The notes under the pieces: model-generated
Told to the model about the DNA's origin: nothing
What the model saw: the letters and a program-made list of their open reading frames with translations, nothing else
Database searches by the model: none
NCBI GenBank assembly: GCA_964504445.1
Contig: CAZDEO010000023.1
Span: 3,469 to 67,468, forward strand
Source of the DNA: JACSRF01 sp964504445
GTDB lineage: Bacteria > Chloroflexota > Anaerolineae > Promineifilales > Promineifilaceae
Reading direction: 5' to 3'
Length of the DNA: 64,000 nucleotides
Shown: in pieces, positions 29,306 to 38,376 of the stretch
Layout: the number at the start of each line of letters is the position of its first letter
Numbering within the stretch: the stretch's first letter is position 1
Program-made: the position numbers and the translations under genes

Positions 29306-31210
29306 ATGAAACGAGGTTGGGCACAGTGGACTTTGCTGCTGGCGGTGCTGCTGCTGGCTTTTGGGCTGCGCTTCCACAAGCTGGGGACGCAATCTTTTTG
29401 GAATGATGAGGGCAACAGTGCCCGGCTGAGCGAGCGCAGCATTGCCCTGATTATCGAAGGCACCGCCAGCGACATTCATCCGCCGCTGTATTACCTGGTT
29501 TTGCGTGGCTGGCGGGAGCTGGTCGGCGAGACGGAGTTTGGGCTACGCAGTTTTTCCGCTTTTGTGGGGGTGGGCACGGTGGCCGTGACACTGGCGCTGG
29601 CAAAAGAAGTTAACGCAAAGCGGCAAAGTCAGAAGGGCGCAAAGAAAAAGAGGAGATTGAGAATCTTGGTAGTGGGGGTGGTTACGGCCGTTTCCGCTCC
29701 CCTCATCTACTACAGCCAGGAAACACGCATGTACGCCCTGCTCGCCTTTGAAGCGGCCCTCTCCACCTGGCTGCTGCTGCACCTACTGCGCTCCCGTTGC
29801 CCATTGACTGTTGACCATTGGCTATTGACCATTCTTTACGCTCTCGCCATCACCGCCGGTCTATACACCCATTACTTCTTCCCCGCCGTCATTCTCGGCC
29901 ACGCCCTTTACGCCATTTTACAAGTCATCACACCCCCACCCCCCCAAACCCGTCTTCTCATCCCCTGGTTGCTAGCCACCTTTGCCGCTGGCCTTCTTTA
30001 CCTGCCCTGGCTGCCCATTTTTCTGAACCAGGTGGGTGGGCGCAGCAGCGAAACGGTGGGGCTGCTGCCCTTTTTGTGGCAAGCAGGGGGCTGGCTGGTA
30101 GGCGGTGAAACCTTGCCCGCAGGGGAAACGGCCGTGCCCCTACTGGCAGCACTGGTTTTGGCGGGATTGGGGATGATTTACGGCCGTTTCCGCACCCTGT
30201 TTCCCCTTATTATGTTAACAACCCCCCTGGCCTTCATGGTCGCCTCCGGCGCCACCCAGCCTCAATATTTTAAGTTTCTAGGCGTGGCTGTGCCCTTCTT
30301 GGCCCTGCTAGTAGCTGGTGGCTGGATACCGGAGAGTGGAGATTGGAAAAAGTCCACACAATTTCTAGTCTCAAGTCTCTTTCTTTTTCTGCTGCTGTGG
30401 GGCAACGGCCGTGCCCTGCACAACCTGTACGCCAACCCCACCTACGCCCGCGCCGACTACCGGAGCATGGCGGCACGCATTGTGGCGGAAAACCACCCCA
30501 ACGCCGCCGTGGTCCTCAACGCGCCCAACCAGTGGGAAGTGTTCACCTACTACTTCCCCGACGTAGCGCGGGTTTACCCCCTGCCCCGTGGCGCGCCGGA
30601 CGCGGCCCGCATTGCCAGCGAACTGGAAGAGATTGCCGCCCAGTATGACCGCATTTACGCCATCTTTTGGGGGGAGGCGCAGCGCGACCCGCAGCGGCTG
30701 GTAGAGCGCTGGCTGGATGAGCATGCCTTCAAGGCCACGGATGAGTGGGTGGGTGATGTGCGCTTTGTGACGTATGCCGTGCCGGACGAAGCCGCCCCGG
30801 AGATGGAGACGACAACAGCCGTGCCCTTTGGCCCGCACATCACCCTCAACGGCTACACCTTGGGCAGCACCCGCTTACAACCAGGCGACATCATTCAAAT
30901 TACCCTGTTTTGGGAAACGGCCGTGCCCCTGCAACAGCGCTACAAAGTATTCCTACACCTGGTGGGGGCAGAGGGCCGGCCCCTGGCCCAGCGCGACAGC
31001 GAACCGGGGGGCGGCCTCAACCTCACCACCATCTGGCAGCCAGGAACAGTAGTGGTAGACAACCACGGTATTCTGGTGCCGCCAGGCACGCCCCCCGGCA
31101 CGTATACCTTGCTGCTTGGCCTCTACGACATGGCAGACCCCACCGCCCGCCTGCCCCTGCCCGATGGCCGGGACGCGCTGCCGGTGGCGCTTATAGAGAT
31201 TGGGGATTAG
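29306..31210 (+). CDS. PMT/ArnT-like membrane glycosyltransferase with C-terminal beta-sandwich
   Basis: This is 634 residues from the ATG at 29306; an upstream in-frame ATG at 29252 lies before the promoter box. The first cytoplasmic-outside loop carries the catalytic Asp-Glu of GT39/GT83 enzymes (FWNDEGNSARLSE, about 31-43) and DIHPPLYYLV. About ten to twelve membrane helices run to residue 380. A soluble outer domain follows, and the last 130 residues form a beta-sandwich (NGYTLG, QPGDIIQITLFW, GTYTLLLGLYDM) shared with proteins at 54319 and 61575. It would transfer a sugar from a polyprenyl phosphate carrier outside the membrane. Its stop codon lies inside a short GAGATTGGGGATTAGAGATTGG repeat-like tract. 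Confidence 0.85.
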   Translation: MKRGWAQWTLLLAVLLLAFGLRFHKLGTQSFWNDEGNSARLSERSIALIIEGTASDIHPPLYYLVLRGWRELVGETEFGLRSFSAFVGVGTVAVTLALAKEVNAKRQSQKGAKKKRRLRILVVGVVTAVSAPLIYYSQETRMYALLAFEAALSTWLLLHLLRSRCPLTVDHWLLTILYALAITAGLYTHYFFPAVILGHALYAILQVITPPPPQTRLLIPWLLATFAAGLLYLPWLPIFLNQVGGRSSETVGLLPFLWQAGGWLVGGETLPAGETAVPLLAALVLAGLGMIYGRFRTLFPLIMLTTPLAFMVASGATQPQYFKFLGVAVPFLALLVAGGWIPESGDWKKSTQFLVSSLFLFLLLWGNGRALHNLYANPTYARADYRSMAARIVAENHPNAAVVLNAPNQWEVFTYYFPDVARVYPLPRGAPDAARIASELEEIAAQYDRIYAIFWGEAQRDPQRLVERWLDEHAFKATDEWVGDVRFVTYAVPDEAAPEMETTTAVPFGPHITLNGYTLGSTRLQPGDIIQITLFWETAVPLQQRYKVFLHLVGAEGRPLAQRDSEPGGGLNLTTIWQPGTVVVDNHGILVPPGTPPGTYTLLLGLYDMADPTARLPLPDGRDALPVALIEIGD

Positions 31211-31228
31211 AGATTGGAGATTTTGTCA
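31195..31228 (+). repeat. Short GAGATTGG-type tandem words at a gene end
   Basis: Degenerate 7-8-bp words (AGAGATTG, GGGATTA, GAGATTG, GAGATTT) encode the last residues and the stop of the preceding gene and continue into the 19-base gap before the convergent hydrolase. Confidence 0.55.
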
Positions 31229-31229
31229 A

Positions 31230-32021
31230 TCATTCCTCTTCAAATTCTTGCCAAAACCCTAGCACCACTTCATTAAACCGGTCTGGCTGGTCAATGGGCG
31301 TGGCGTGGCGCGAGTGGGGGATGACCACCAGCCGCGCACCAGGGATTTGGGCCGTGTATGCCTCCTTATGGGCAACAGGGGTGTAATCCTGGTCGGCGGT
31401 GATAACCAGGGTGGGACAGCGAATGTCCCCCAGGCGATTGGCGATGCTCCAACCATAAAGCGCCTGGGTTGCCGCCAGGTACGCGCCCTGGTCGTTTTGC
31501 GCCCAGCGTTGGGCCATAAGCTGCCGCAGCTCTGCCTGCTCTGGCTGGGGAAAAAGCTGGTTCCCCAGGTAGACGCCCATGCGCTTCATGCCCAGCAGGC
31601 GAATGATAACCAGCCGCCGGTACCAGGTGAAGCGCTCACGCCAATTTTGGGCCACTAATTCCGGATAACTGTTGACAATGGTCAGGCTGCGCAGCAGGTC
31701 GGGGCGGTCTACGGCCGTCTGAAAGGCAATCATGCCCCCCATAGACAAACCCAACAGGTGCGCGGGGGCGATGGACAGGCGCTCCATGAGGGCAATGATG
31801 TCAGCAGAAAATTGGGGGACACTGTACGGGCCGGGGGGGTGGGCAGAACGGCCGTGGCCGCGCACATCCACCGCTACCACCTGGTAATGTGGGGCAAACA
31901 CCGGCAATTGCAGCGCCCAATCCTGCGTGCTGGAGCCTAAGCCATGCAATAACAGTACCGGTGGGCCAGACCCGGCTATTTCGTAGTAAAGGGTTGTGTC
32001 ATTGACTTGAATGTGCGGCAT
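31230..32021 (-). CDS. Alpha/beta hydrolase
   Basis: This is 263 residues from the ATG at 32021 (MPHIQVNDTTLYYEIAG); a frame extending to 32375 reads through the next gene's 3' region and is not credible. The oxyanion motif is LLHGLGSSTQDW (about 27-38), the nucleophile elbow is GLSMGG (Ser about 97), the acid is in ITADQDYTP and the His in SRHATPID, so the triad is complete. This is the common esterase/lactonase/bromoperoxidase-like subfamily, and the exact substrate is unknown. No signal peptide is present. It lies 64 bases downstream of the metallophosphoesterase gene on the same strand. Confidence 0.9.
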   Translation of the reverse strand: MPHIQVNDTTLYYEIAGSGPPVLLLHGLGSSTQDWALQLPVFAPHYQVVAVDVRGHGRSAHPPGPYSVPQFSADIIALMERLSIAPAHLLGLSMGGMIAFQTAVDRPDLLRSLTIVNSYPELVAQNWRERFTWYRRLVIIRLLGMKRMGVYLGNQLFPQPEQAELRQLMAQRWAQNDQGAYLAATQALYGWSIANRLGDIRCPTLVITADQDYTPVAHKEAYTAQIPGARLVVIPHSRHATPIDQPDRFNEVVLGFWQEFEEE

Positions 32022-32085
32022 AAGGTTCTCTTTTGGCGAGCCACAAGCAGCAAGTTGCCCGCCCGTTTGCCCGATGGCGAACAGG

Positions 32086-33009
32086 CTACTCTGGTAAATA
32101 AGCGGAAAGAGGCACCGGGCCAGCCGCCAGCACGCTGCGGCGAATGTGCAGCAAACCGGCTCCAGAAACCAGGTCTTCCATGGGTTCAAGTTCCCACTTA
32201 ACCAGGCATATTGCGCCGTGGGCAATTTCCAGGCCGGTAATGCAGCGGGGATGGACGCAGCTTCCGGGATTGAAGTAGGGCACTTCTCCAGGTTTCGACA
32301 GCCAGGAGCGGTGGGTATGACCGCAAATGACCATTTGTTGGGTAGCCTGGGCCCAGGCAGTGATACGCCGCTCAATTTTGTGTACCTTTTTGTAGGGTTT
32401 GGGCGGCAAGGTGGGGTCGCGCCAGCCTATGGCTTGCAGCCGCGCCCACACCTGGCGCACCACAAAACGGGCGATGGGCCAAAGATGGTCATTGAGCAAG
32501 TCTCCCTGGTGGCCGTGAAAGAGAAAAATTTTTTGGCCGGTAACGCGATGCTGCAAAACCAACCCCTCGTGAACCTGAATGTTGGGAAAAAGGGATTTTG
32601 GCTCAGTCTCGTAGTAGCTGTAGTAGCTGGTGAGCTGGGCTGCTACGGTGGCGGGGTTGCGGCGCTCAATGTCATGGTTGCCGTAGAGCAGGTGAAAACG
32701 GCCGTGTTCATAAAACTTGCGCAATACAGCAAACACATTCCCGTGAGCGTAACGAATCTCTGCAAAATCAGCGACTTCAAAAAGCTCATCTCCATCGCCC
32801 AGCTCAATGTAGGTGAAGCCCTCTGCGTAGTAATAATTCAGCGCATGAAGATGCAGGTGCCGGTTGGGGGCATAATCATCCTTCCAGCTGCCATCTCCCC
32901 GGTGGCAATCCCCAAAGAAGATAAAGCGATCTTGGTCATCAAATTCTACCACGGGCGCCTGGGCAAATAACGTTGTTAGCCGTTCATTGGTGTCTGGAAA
33001 TAACCCCAC
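32086..33009 (-). CDS. Calcineurin-like metallophosphoesterase
   Basis: This 307-residue protein starts at GTG with GGAGG 8 bases upstream. All five metal-binding motifs are present: GDCHRGD (about 33-39), GDGDE (about 71-75), YGNHDIE (about 108-114), FHGHQGD (about 164-170) and GHTHRS (about 227-232). These chelate two divalent metals for phosphoester hydrolysis. It resembles the UDP-2,3-diacylglucosamine pyrophosphatase-like and uncharacterised bacterial groups, and substrate assignment is open. There is no signal peptide. The head-to-head gene at 33145 is transcribed the other way from a promoter at 33109-33136. Confidence 0.92.
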   Translation of the reverse strand: MGLFPDTNERLTTLFAQAPVVEFDDQDRFIFFGDCHRGDGSWKDDYAPNRHLHLHALNYYYAEGFTYIELGDGDELFEVADFAEIRYAHGNVFAVLRKFYEHGRFHLLYGNHDIERRNPATVAAQLTSYYSYYETEPKSLFPNIQVHEGLVLQHRVTGQKIFLFHGHQGDLLNDHLWPIARFVVRQVWARLQAIGWRDPTLPPKPYKKVHKIERRITAWAQATQQMVICGHTHRSWLSKPGEVPYFNPGSCVHPRCITGLEIAHGAICLVKWELEPMEDLVSGAGLLHIRRSVLAAGPVPLSAYLPE

Positions 33010-33108
33010 TTTGCGCCTCCTTTTCAGGCCATTAAAGATTTGGTCACCAGGGCCATGATACCTGACCCGTGCACACCTGGCACTTAATTTTACCCCTTGA
33101 ATTTCTCT

Positions 33109-33136
33109 TTGTAACCCCCTGGGGTTGTGTTATGCT
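33109..33136 (+). promoter_or_regulatory. Promoter, leaderless type
   Basis: TTGTAA (-35, 33109-33114), a 16-base spacer and TATGCT (-10, 33131-33136), followed 8 bases later by the ATG at 33145 without a Shine-Dalgarno. Confidence 0.55.
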
Positions 33137-33144
33137 TACGCGGT

Positions 33145-35304
33145 ATGGAATTGCAAGCGGTTACAGCACAATTATACGTGGTAGATGGTATCGTGCAGGA
33201 TGGCAGCGGCGGTCGGCAGGGCACGGCCGTTCCGGGCATTCTGGCCCAGCCGGCCCCTGGTAAAGCAGCCCGAGGGCGCGAACATGACTTCCTGTTTGTG
33301 CACCTGACGTTAACGGGGCAAGTAACCGAAACGGCCGTGCTGGCCCAAGACTTGCTTGACGCCATCAGCCAACGCTTTTACCAGACCGGTGGTAGTGTCA
33401 CAGCCGCCCTGCGGCGCGCCCTCAACGACGCCAACGATCTGCTATTGCGCCTGAATCTCAGTAGCAGTGGCCCAACCCGTGAGGGCGCCATCACTTGCGC
33501 GGTTTTACGGCACGGGGAGCTTTTTCTGTTGCAAACCGGAGAGTCCCTGGCCCTGCTAGGGCATAATTTTGGCATTGAGCGCTTACCCGCTCGCACCCCC
33601 GACCACATTACCCCTTTTGGCCGCAGCGCTGGGCTAGACATTCGCTATTCCCATCACCACTTGCAAGCTGGCGATATGCTGCTGCTAGTTGACCCCCGCC
33701 TGGGCCATTTACCGACGCAAAGCTTTGAGCCGGTGCTGGTGGATACCGAAATAGAGATTGGTCTGGGCGAACTGGTTGACGTGGTGGGTGATGATTCGGG
33801 CAGGCTGCTGCTGGTGGAGTTTACCGACGATGCACCGGTGGATTTGCCAGAAATTGTGCTGCCCGGCGTGACATCCCCACCCCGCAACAGAGAAACGGCC
33901 GTTCCTACTACCGCAACCAGCGCATCACCCCCGCGCCTACCCATCCGCGAACAGCTCCCGCCCGCCGTCCGCGACCTCCAGGTAGAAACCAGCGCTCGCA
34001 AAGCCACTGCCCATACAGCTCTGGGCCTCTCCCGCTTCACGGGCTGGTTAGCCGCCCTCTTGGGCCGTCTCAACCCGCCTACATCTGATGAATCCGAACC
34101 ACTTAATTACACCTGGGCCACCTTTTTAGTCATCGCCATTCCCATCGTTGTGGCCATTGTGGGCATGAGCGTGTACATCCAACGCGGCCAGGTACAACGG
34201 TTAGCCCAAATTAAACTCGAAATGGGGCAAAATTTAGCCCAGGCCGAAGCCGCCGAATTGGAAGACCAGCAGCGTATCTACTTCCAAGCCATGATCACCC
34301 TGGCCGAAGAGGCCGATACCCTACGTCCCGGTGACAGCGAAATCAACCGGTTGCGTCAGACGGCTTTTATTGCTCTGGATGAGCTAGATGGCGTGCAACG
34401 CCTGGTAGCTCGTACCCTGTATACTTATAATGAACAGGTAAATCTGGCTCACATTACCTTGCAAGAAGGCTTCAACGGTGGCATTTATACCCTCGACGCC
34501 GCGGGTGGCTCTGTCTATCGGCACAACACTGACGAAAGCTACCTTAACCTGGAGAATGCGCCTCCCAACCAGCTTATCTTTCGCCAACAGGCCATTGGCA
34601 GCCACGTGGTGGGTAACGTGCTAGATCTTTTGTGGCGACCGGCGGGGAACGTTGTTAGCCGTGATGGTATTGTTATCCTAGATAATCAGGGTGCACTATT
34701 AGTCTATTATCCTAATTTCTCTGACACCCGCGCTGTGCCGTTAAATCTGGCTAGCGAGTGGGAAGTGCCGGTAGCCATAGCCACCTATGATGAACGTATT
34801 TACATATTGGACGTGGGCGCAGGGCAAATTTGGAAATACTTCCCGGAAGGGGAAGGATTTTTTGTAAATGAGGCGGATCGGATTATTGCCCTCACGGGTA
34901 CTCCGGATCTGTCACGGGCGGTGGATTTTGACATCTATAGTGAGGATGCCAGCCTGGTGGTATTGTATGGCGACGGCCGTATACGCTATTATGACACCCG
35001 CTCTAGCCTCATCCAATGGGACGAAACCACTCTGATGCAAAACGGCCTCAACAGTCCGCTGGTGCGGCCTACCGTCGTCAAAATGGTCGGGCGCGGTCTC
35101 AATACCTCCATTTACATTGCCGATCCCGGCAGTGGGCGCATTATCAAGTTAGCCCGCAGCGGCACCGTGCTGGCCCAATACCGGGCCAACGACGAAAATG
35201 GGCAAGAATTATTCTCGCGTATTAGCGATTTTGCCGTAGCCGAAACACCCCTGCGTATCTTTATCACTGCTGAAAACCAACTTTACGTCGCCACTTTGGA
35301 TTAA
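33145..35304 (+). CDS. PP2C-like domain, membrane segment and propeller-like outer domain
   Basis: This is 719 residues from the ATG at 33145; a GTG at 33127 overlaps the -10 box and is rejected. The N-terminal 220 residues resemble a PPM/PP2C phosphatase fold (LLRLNLSSSGPTREGAITCAV, then LFLLQTGESLALL). The metal-binding Asp-Gly motifs are missing and the usual GDSR is TGES, so it is probably catalytically dead. A basic/Pro-rich linker leads to one membrane helix (about 322-345). An outer coiled segment (about 350-400) and a repeat-rich beta domain of propeller type follow (LDAAGGSVYRHN, LDVGAGQIWKYFP, IADPGSGRIIKLA). It may be a transmembrane sensor coupling an outer propeller to an inner pseudo-phosphatase; this is inference. 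The cupin gene follows 26 bases later. Confidence 0.75.
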   Translation: MELQAVTAQLYVVDGIVQDGSGGRQGTAVPGILAQPAPGKAARGREHDFLFVHLTLTGQVTETAVLAQDLLDAISQRFYQTGGSVTAALRRALNDANDLLLRLNLSSSGPTREGAITCAVLRHGELFLLQTGESLALLGHNFGIERLPARTPDHITPFGRSAGLDIRYSHHHLQAGDMLLLVDPRLGHLPTQSFEPVLVDTEIEIGLGELVDVVGDDSGRLLLVEFTDDAPVDLPEIVLPGVTSPPRNRETAVPTTATSASPPRLPIREQLPPAVRDLQVETSARKATAHTALGLSRFTGWLAALLGRLNPPTSDESEPLNYTWATFLVIAIPIVVAIVGMSVYIQRGQVQRLAQIKLEMGQNLAQAEAAELEDQQRIYFQAMITLAEEADTLRPGDSEINRLRQTAFIALDELDGVQRLVARTLYTYNEQVNLAHITLQEGFNGGIYTLDAAGGSVYRHNTDESYLNLENAPPNQLIFRQQAIGSHVVGNVLDLLWRPAGNVVSRDGIVILDNQGALLVYYPNFSDTRAVPLNLASEWEVPVAIATYDERIYILDVGAGQIWKYFPEGEGFFVNEADRIIALTGTPDLSRAVDFDIYSEDASLVVLYGDGRIRYYDTRSSLIQWDETTLMQNGLNSPLVRPTVVKMVGRGLNTSIYIADPGSGRIIKLARSGTVLAQYRANDENGQELFSRISDFAVAETPLRIFITAENQLYVATLD

Positions 35305-35330
35305 CCAAAGGCAACACATTAGGTAAAGTC

Positions 35331-35648
35331 ATGAGCAAGCAAATTACCGTTATCCCCTGGCGTCACCAAGAACCGCCTAGTGAAAAAGTGGCCCGTCGCT
35401 TGCTGCTGGAAGAAGGGCTTTCACCTATTCGCTGGTCAAATCGGCCCAAAGAACAGTACAGTACCCATACACATGATTATGATAAGGTGCTGGTAGTGGT
35501 ACAAGGGTCCATCATATTTAGCTTGCCAGATTCCGAGAAAGAAATTACCCTGAACCTGGGCGATCGCCTGGAACTGCCTGCTGGGGTGGCGCACAAGGCC
35601 ATTGCCGGCCCCCAGGGAGTAGCCTGTTTAGAAGCACACCGGCACTAA
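35331..35648 (+). CDS. Small single-domain cupin
   Basis: This 105-residue protein has cupin motif 1 in THTHDYDKVLVVVQG (metal ligands His-His, about 47-60) and motif 2 in LGDRLELPAGVAHKAIAG (about 78-95, third His). A short N-terminal arm contains WRHQEPPSEK. Such proteins bind a metal ion and either sense or convert a small ligand; nothing here fixes which. It is co-directional with the preceding gene, 26 bases downstream, with a weak AGGTAAAG before the ATG. The following 182 bases up to the FecR gene hold no recognised feature. Confidence 0.85.
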   Translation: MSKQITVIPWRHQEPPSEKVARRLLLEEGLSPIRWSNRPKEQYSTHTHDYDKVLVVVQGSIIFSLPDSEKEITLNLGDRLELPAGVAHKAIAGPQGVACLEAHRH

Positions 35649-35830
35649 GATGTTTTGGCATCAATAACAAGTGGTCATGTTTCTTTCGGTAAGTCAACAA
35701 AGCGCCTGTATGCCGAAGGGGCGAAGAGAGTGGCTGTGAAGAATGAACAAATCAGCAATTTGTCGAACTTCGCCAGTAAGCTCGGAATTAATCTATGAAG
35801 GGCTTTTTAGATTGAACAGGAGAACCGCTT

Positions 35831-37411
35831 ATGGCCGATTTACTATTCAACATGGCACAGCAAGCAAGCACCGATGACTCGCTTCTGGCATCGCTTATTG
35901 AGCAGCAATGTGCACGCCAGGGGTTAACTTGGGAAGAATTTGCCGCGCAATTCCATATTGATCAGGCGCAGTTGGCTAAACTGGCTCTTTGCCGTAAGCC
36001 ACGGAACACGGCCCTGGCGCAAGACCTGGAGCAGATTGCCAATTATGTAGGTATGGAAAAGTCTATGCTAGCCCAGTTTGCTAAGCAGGCTGGTTATCCT
36101 GTGCGGGTGGTGAAACAAGAAGTAACTCACAAGGTAAAACGGCCGTTTCCCATTTTGGAAGCCATCAGAAACATGACCAAACGCCGCACAATTGCTTTTA
36201 GCCTTGCGACAGTCATTGTTTTAATTTTGGCCGCCTTCGCCTTTGCCCAACCCTCCGGTCCTGAAGCAACCCTGGTTGTATCGGCTGGGCAAGCTGTCGT
36301 ATCCCAAAACAGAAACACTTTGCTCGTCTTTCCCAGAGAAACCGAAGTCTCTATAGCTTCAGGCAAGGCGTTAGCCATTCGCGCCGGAGACGTCATCAAT
36401 TTGCCCGCCAACGCGACCGCACAATTGCGCTTGCAGGATGGCAGCACCGTTGATCTGTTTGCCAATACCACCCTGGAAGTCTCCGAACTGCTTACCACTG
36501 AAGATAGCTACCGGGTTCAGCTTAACCTGTTGGCCGGGCGCACGGTAAACCGGATAATTCGCCTCTTGGGCGCTAACGACCGTTTCGACGTGCGCACCCC
36601 CTCTTCGACTGCTTCGGTGCGCGGTACGGTGTTTACTGTGGCTGTTCTGTCTCCTGACTCTTCCTACATTGGTGTAGAAGAAGGTGTGGTGCAGGTTAGT
36701 CTGGGAGATGAGGTGGTAGCTGTCCAGCCCGGGTTTGAAGTAACGGCCGTCGTTGGCCAACCCCTCACTATTCAGCCCCTGCGTCAGCCATTCGCCAACC
36801 CAGCCAACGAACCGCCCGCCACAGAAACGCCAGAACCAGTAACATTATGTCACCTGACACCAGGAAATCCAGATAGATTTCAGACCATTCAGGTTGATCC
36901 CCAAGACGTGCAAGCCCACCTTGACCATGGTGACTACCTCGGCCCATGTGTGGCCCCCACCCCGCCCGGCGATACACCAGAACCGCCTACCACAGAACCA
37001 GAAAAGGCCATTATTTGCCACATTCCCCTGGGAAATGTCGCAAACCAACAAACCATCGAAGTTGCTGCTAGCAGTCTACAATATCATTTAAATCATGGCG
37101 ACTATATGGGTCCTTGCATTTGGCCAACAGCAACGCCGGTACCACCGCCACCGTCAACCAACACGCCGGTGCCACCGCCACCGCCAACCAACACGCCGGT
37201 ACCGCCGCCACCACCAACCAACACGCCAGTACCGCCACCACCACCAACCAACACACCGGTACCACCGTCGCCCGAGCCGGAAATGATCACCATCTGCCAC
37301 AAACCACCAGGAAGTGCAGATAATCCGGAAAGGTGGCAAACCATAGTCATCTCCATTGACGATTGGCCTGCGCATCAGGCCCATGGTGATACCTTAGGCG
37401 CTTGTCCATAA
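35831..37411 (+). CDS. FecR-domain surface protein with HTH-like start and three CH...HGD...C repeats
   Basis: This 526-residue protein has an N-terminal 90-residue helical region with an HTH-like segment (LTWEEFAAQFHIDQAQLAKL), then a membrane helix (about 119-138). A FecR domain follows (about 145-300; LVVSAGQAVV, RAGDVINLPANATAQLRL, TPSSTASVRGTVF). The outer tail has three copies of a compact module of about 34-38 residues that begins Cys-His-x-x-P-G and ends H-x-x-HGD-x-x-G-x-C (about 339-373, 396-429 and 488-525). The last two are separated by a TNTPVPPPPP repeat. The Cys/His pattern suggests disulphide or metal-stabilised modules. The arrangement (inner HTH-like, outer sensor) hints at signalling or surface display; unproven. 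GGAGAA precedes the ATG. Confidence 0.82.
   Translation: MADLLFNMAQQASTDDSLLASLIEQQCARQGLTWEEFAAQFHIDQAQLAKLALCRKPRNTALAQDLEQIANYVGMEKSMLAQFAKQAGYPVRVVKQEVTHKVKRPFPILEAIRNMTKRRTIAFSLATVIVLILAAFAFAQPSGPEATLVVSAGQAVVSQNRNTLLVFPRETEVSIASGKALAIRAGDVINLPANATAQLRLQDGSTVDLFANTTLEVSELLTTEDSYRVQLNLLAGRTVNRIIRLLGANDRFDVRTPSSTASVRGTVFTVAVLSPDSSYIGVEEGVVQVSLGDEVVAVQPGFEVTAVVGQPLTIQPLRQPFANPANEPPATETPEPVTLCHLTPGNPDRFQTIQVDPQDVQAHLDHGDYLGPCVAPTPPGDTPEPPTTEPEKAIICHIPLGNVANQQTIEVAASSLQYHLNHGDYMGPCIWPTATPVPPPPSTNTPVPPPPPTNTPVPPPPPTNTPVPPPPPTNTPVPPSPEPEMITICHKPPGSADNPERWQTIVISIDDWPAHQAHGDTLGACP
37150..37275 (+). repeat. 30-bp coding minisatellite
   Basis: About four 30-bp units encode TNTPVPPPPP with a partial unit at each end. 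Units differ by single third-position changes (GCCACCGCCACC against GCCGCCACCACC), so length variation between strains is likely. Confidence 0.85.
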
Positions 37412-37444
37412 ATGTAAAAGCCTATACCACCCTCATAAAATAAA

Positions 37445-37477
37445 AACCCCCCAGCACTGATACTGTACTGGGGGGTT
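37445..37477. terminator. Bidirectional intrinsic terminator
   Basis: Arms AACCCCCCAG (37445-37454) and CTGGGGGGTT (37468-37477) flank a 13-base loop. On the minus strand it is followed by TTTTATTTT and ends the nitroreductase gene (stop at 37501). On the plus strand a weaker CCTTTT follows and serves the FecR gene. Confidence 0.85.
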
Positions 37478-37500
37478 GCCTTTTAAACTGCAACTCTTTA

Positions 37501-38271
37501 TCAGAGCCATAAACCCTGAGCCTGAAGTGTTTCTATCAACATCTTGCTGACCCGTCTATGTAGGTCCTTAGAATACTTGAATTGGGACGTATAATAATCA
37601 GTGACCCGCGTAATACCCGCCTCCGCCAATTTCTGGCGCACTGATTCTATTGCGTTATACCTGGCCCATGCATTTTGTTCGCGTTCAGCATGCAATCTCT
37701 TTATTTCATCATCCGGCAACCGTTTGTAAGCTTCCTGATGCACAATTAATTCCAGGGGCAAGCGATCTCGTAAGGTTGGATTTTCCGCCGGATAGCCCAT
37801 AACCAGGGCGGTTACCGGAAAAACCTTCTCCGGTAATGCCAAAATCTCGATAATCTGGTCAGCGGCCCACCAGGTTGTTCCCATATAGCAAATACCCAGA
37901 CCAACAGATTCTGCTGCCAGGCTAACAGTTTGCGCCGCAATCACAGCATCTACTGTTCCGGTTAGAAAGCCAAGCAAATCGTCAAAACTTTGTTGTGAAT
38001 TGTTAACCCGAATCCACTCCCGCATCCGAAACACGTCGGCGCAAAAAGTAAGAACTACCGGTGCTTCAAGAACCATTGGTTGTTTTAGATGCGCCTCATA
38101 TAACCGCTGCTTATAGTGTTCATCTTGGGTGACAATGACCGACCACGTCTGCATGTTCCCCGAGCTGGAACTACGAAGACCAGCCAATAGCAAATCAGTA
38201 AGCAGGGAATCATCAATCTTTTGAGATTTAAAGGCGCGTATGGAGCGGTGTGACTTAGCTAATTCGATCAT
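37501..38271 (-). CDS. Nitroreductase-family flavoprotein
   Basis: This 256-residue protein opens with SHRSIRAFKSQKIDD, carrying the FMN-phosphate-binding Arg-Ser-x-Arg motif, then SSSGNMQTWSVIV, another FMN contact. The middle has the dimer-forming AAQTVSLAAESVGLGICYMG and the late FPVTALVMGYP. The length and the C-terminal extension (residues about 195-256, helical, basic) match the NfsA/FRP-like NADPH-dependent subgroup, which reduces nitro compounds, quinones or flavins. Whether it supplies reduced flavin to other enzymes in the window, such as the halogenases, cannot be told. It has a clear promoter (38278-38305) only 6 bases from the ATG and a strong terminator. Confidence 0.9.
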   Translation of the reverse strand: MIELAKSHRSIRAFKSQKIDDSLLTDLLLAGLRSSSSGNMQTWSVIVTQDEHYKQRLYEAHLKQPMVLEAPVVLTFCADVFRMREWIRVNNSQQSFDDLLGFLTGTVDAVIAAQTVSLAAESVGLGICYMGTTWWAADQIIEILALPEKVFPVTALVMGYPAENPTLRDRLPLELIVHQEAYKRLPDDEIKRLHAEREQNAWARYNAIESVRQKLAEAGITRVTDYYTSQFKYSKDLHRRVSKMLIETLQAQGLWL

Positions 38272-38277
38272 GCCCCG

Positions 38278-38305
38278 ATTATAGTCCTGGTTAGCGCAGA
38301 CTCAA
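38278..38305 (-). promoter_or_regulatory. Promoter of the nitroreductase gene, leaderless type
   Basis: On the minus strand: TTGAGT (-35), a 16-base spacer and TATAAT (-10), then 6 bases to the ATG at 38271 with no room for a Shine-Dalgarno. Confidence 0.65.
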
Positions 38306-38376
38306 AAGCTCATGACGCCAAAGAAAATGCTCTCATTGGCAATCTGGCACCTTAAATAAACCAAGAGCATTACGCA

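Noticed and set aside
31230..32375. A 381-residue version of the hydrolase
   Set aside because: The first 118 residues overlap the metallophosphoesterase gene's 3' end and the intergenic gap; the alpha/beta hydrolase starts at 32021.
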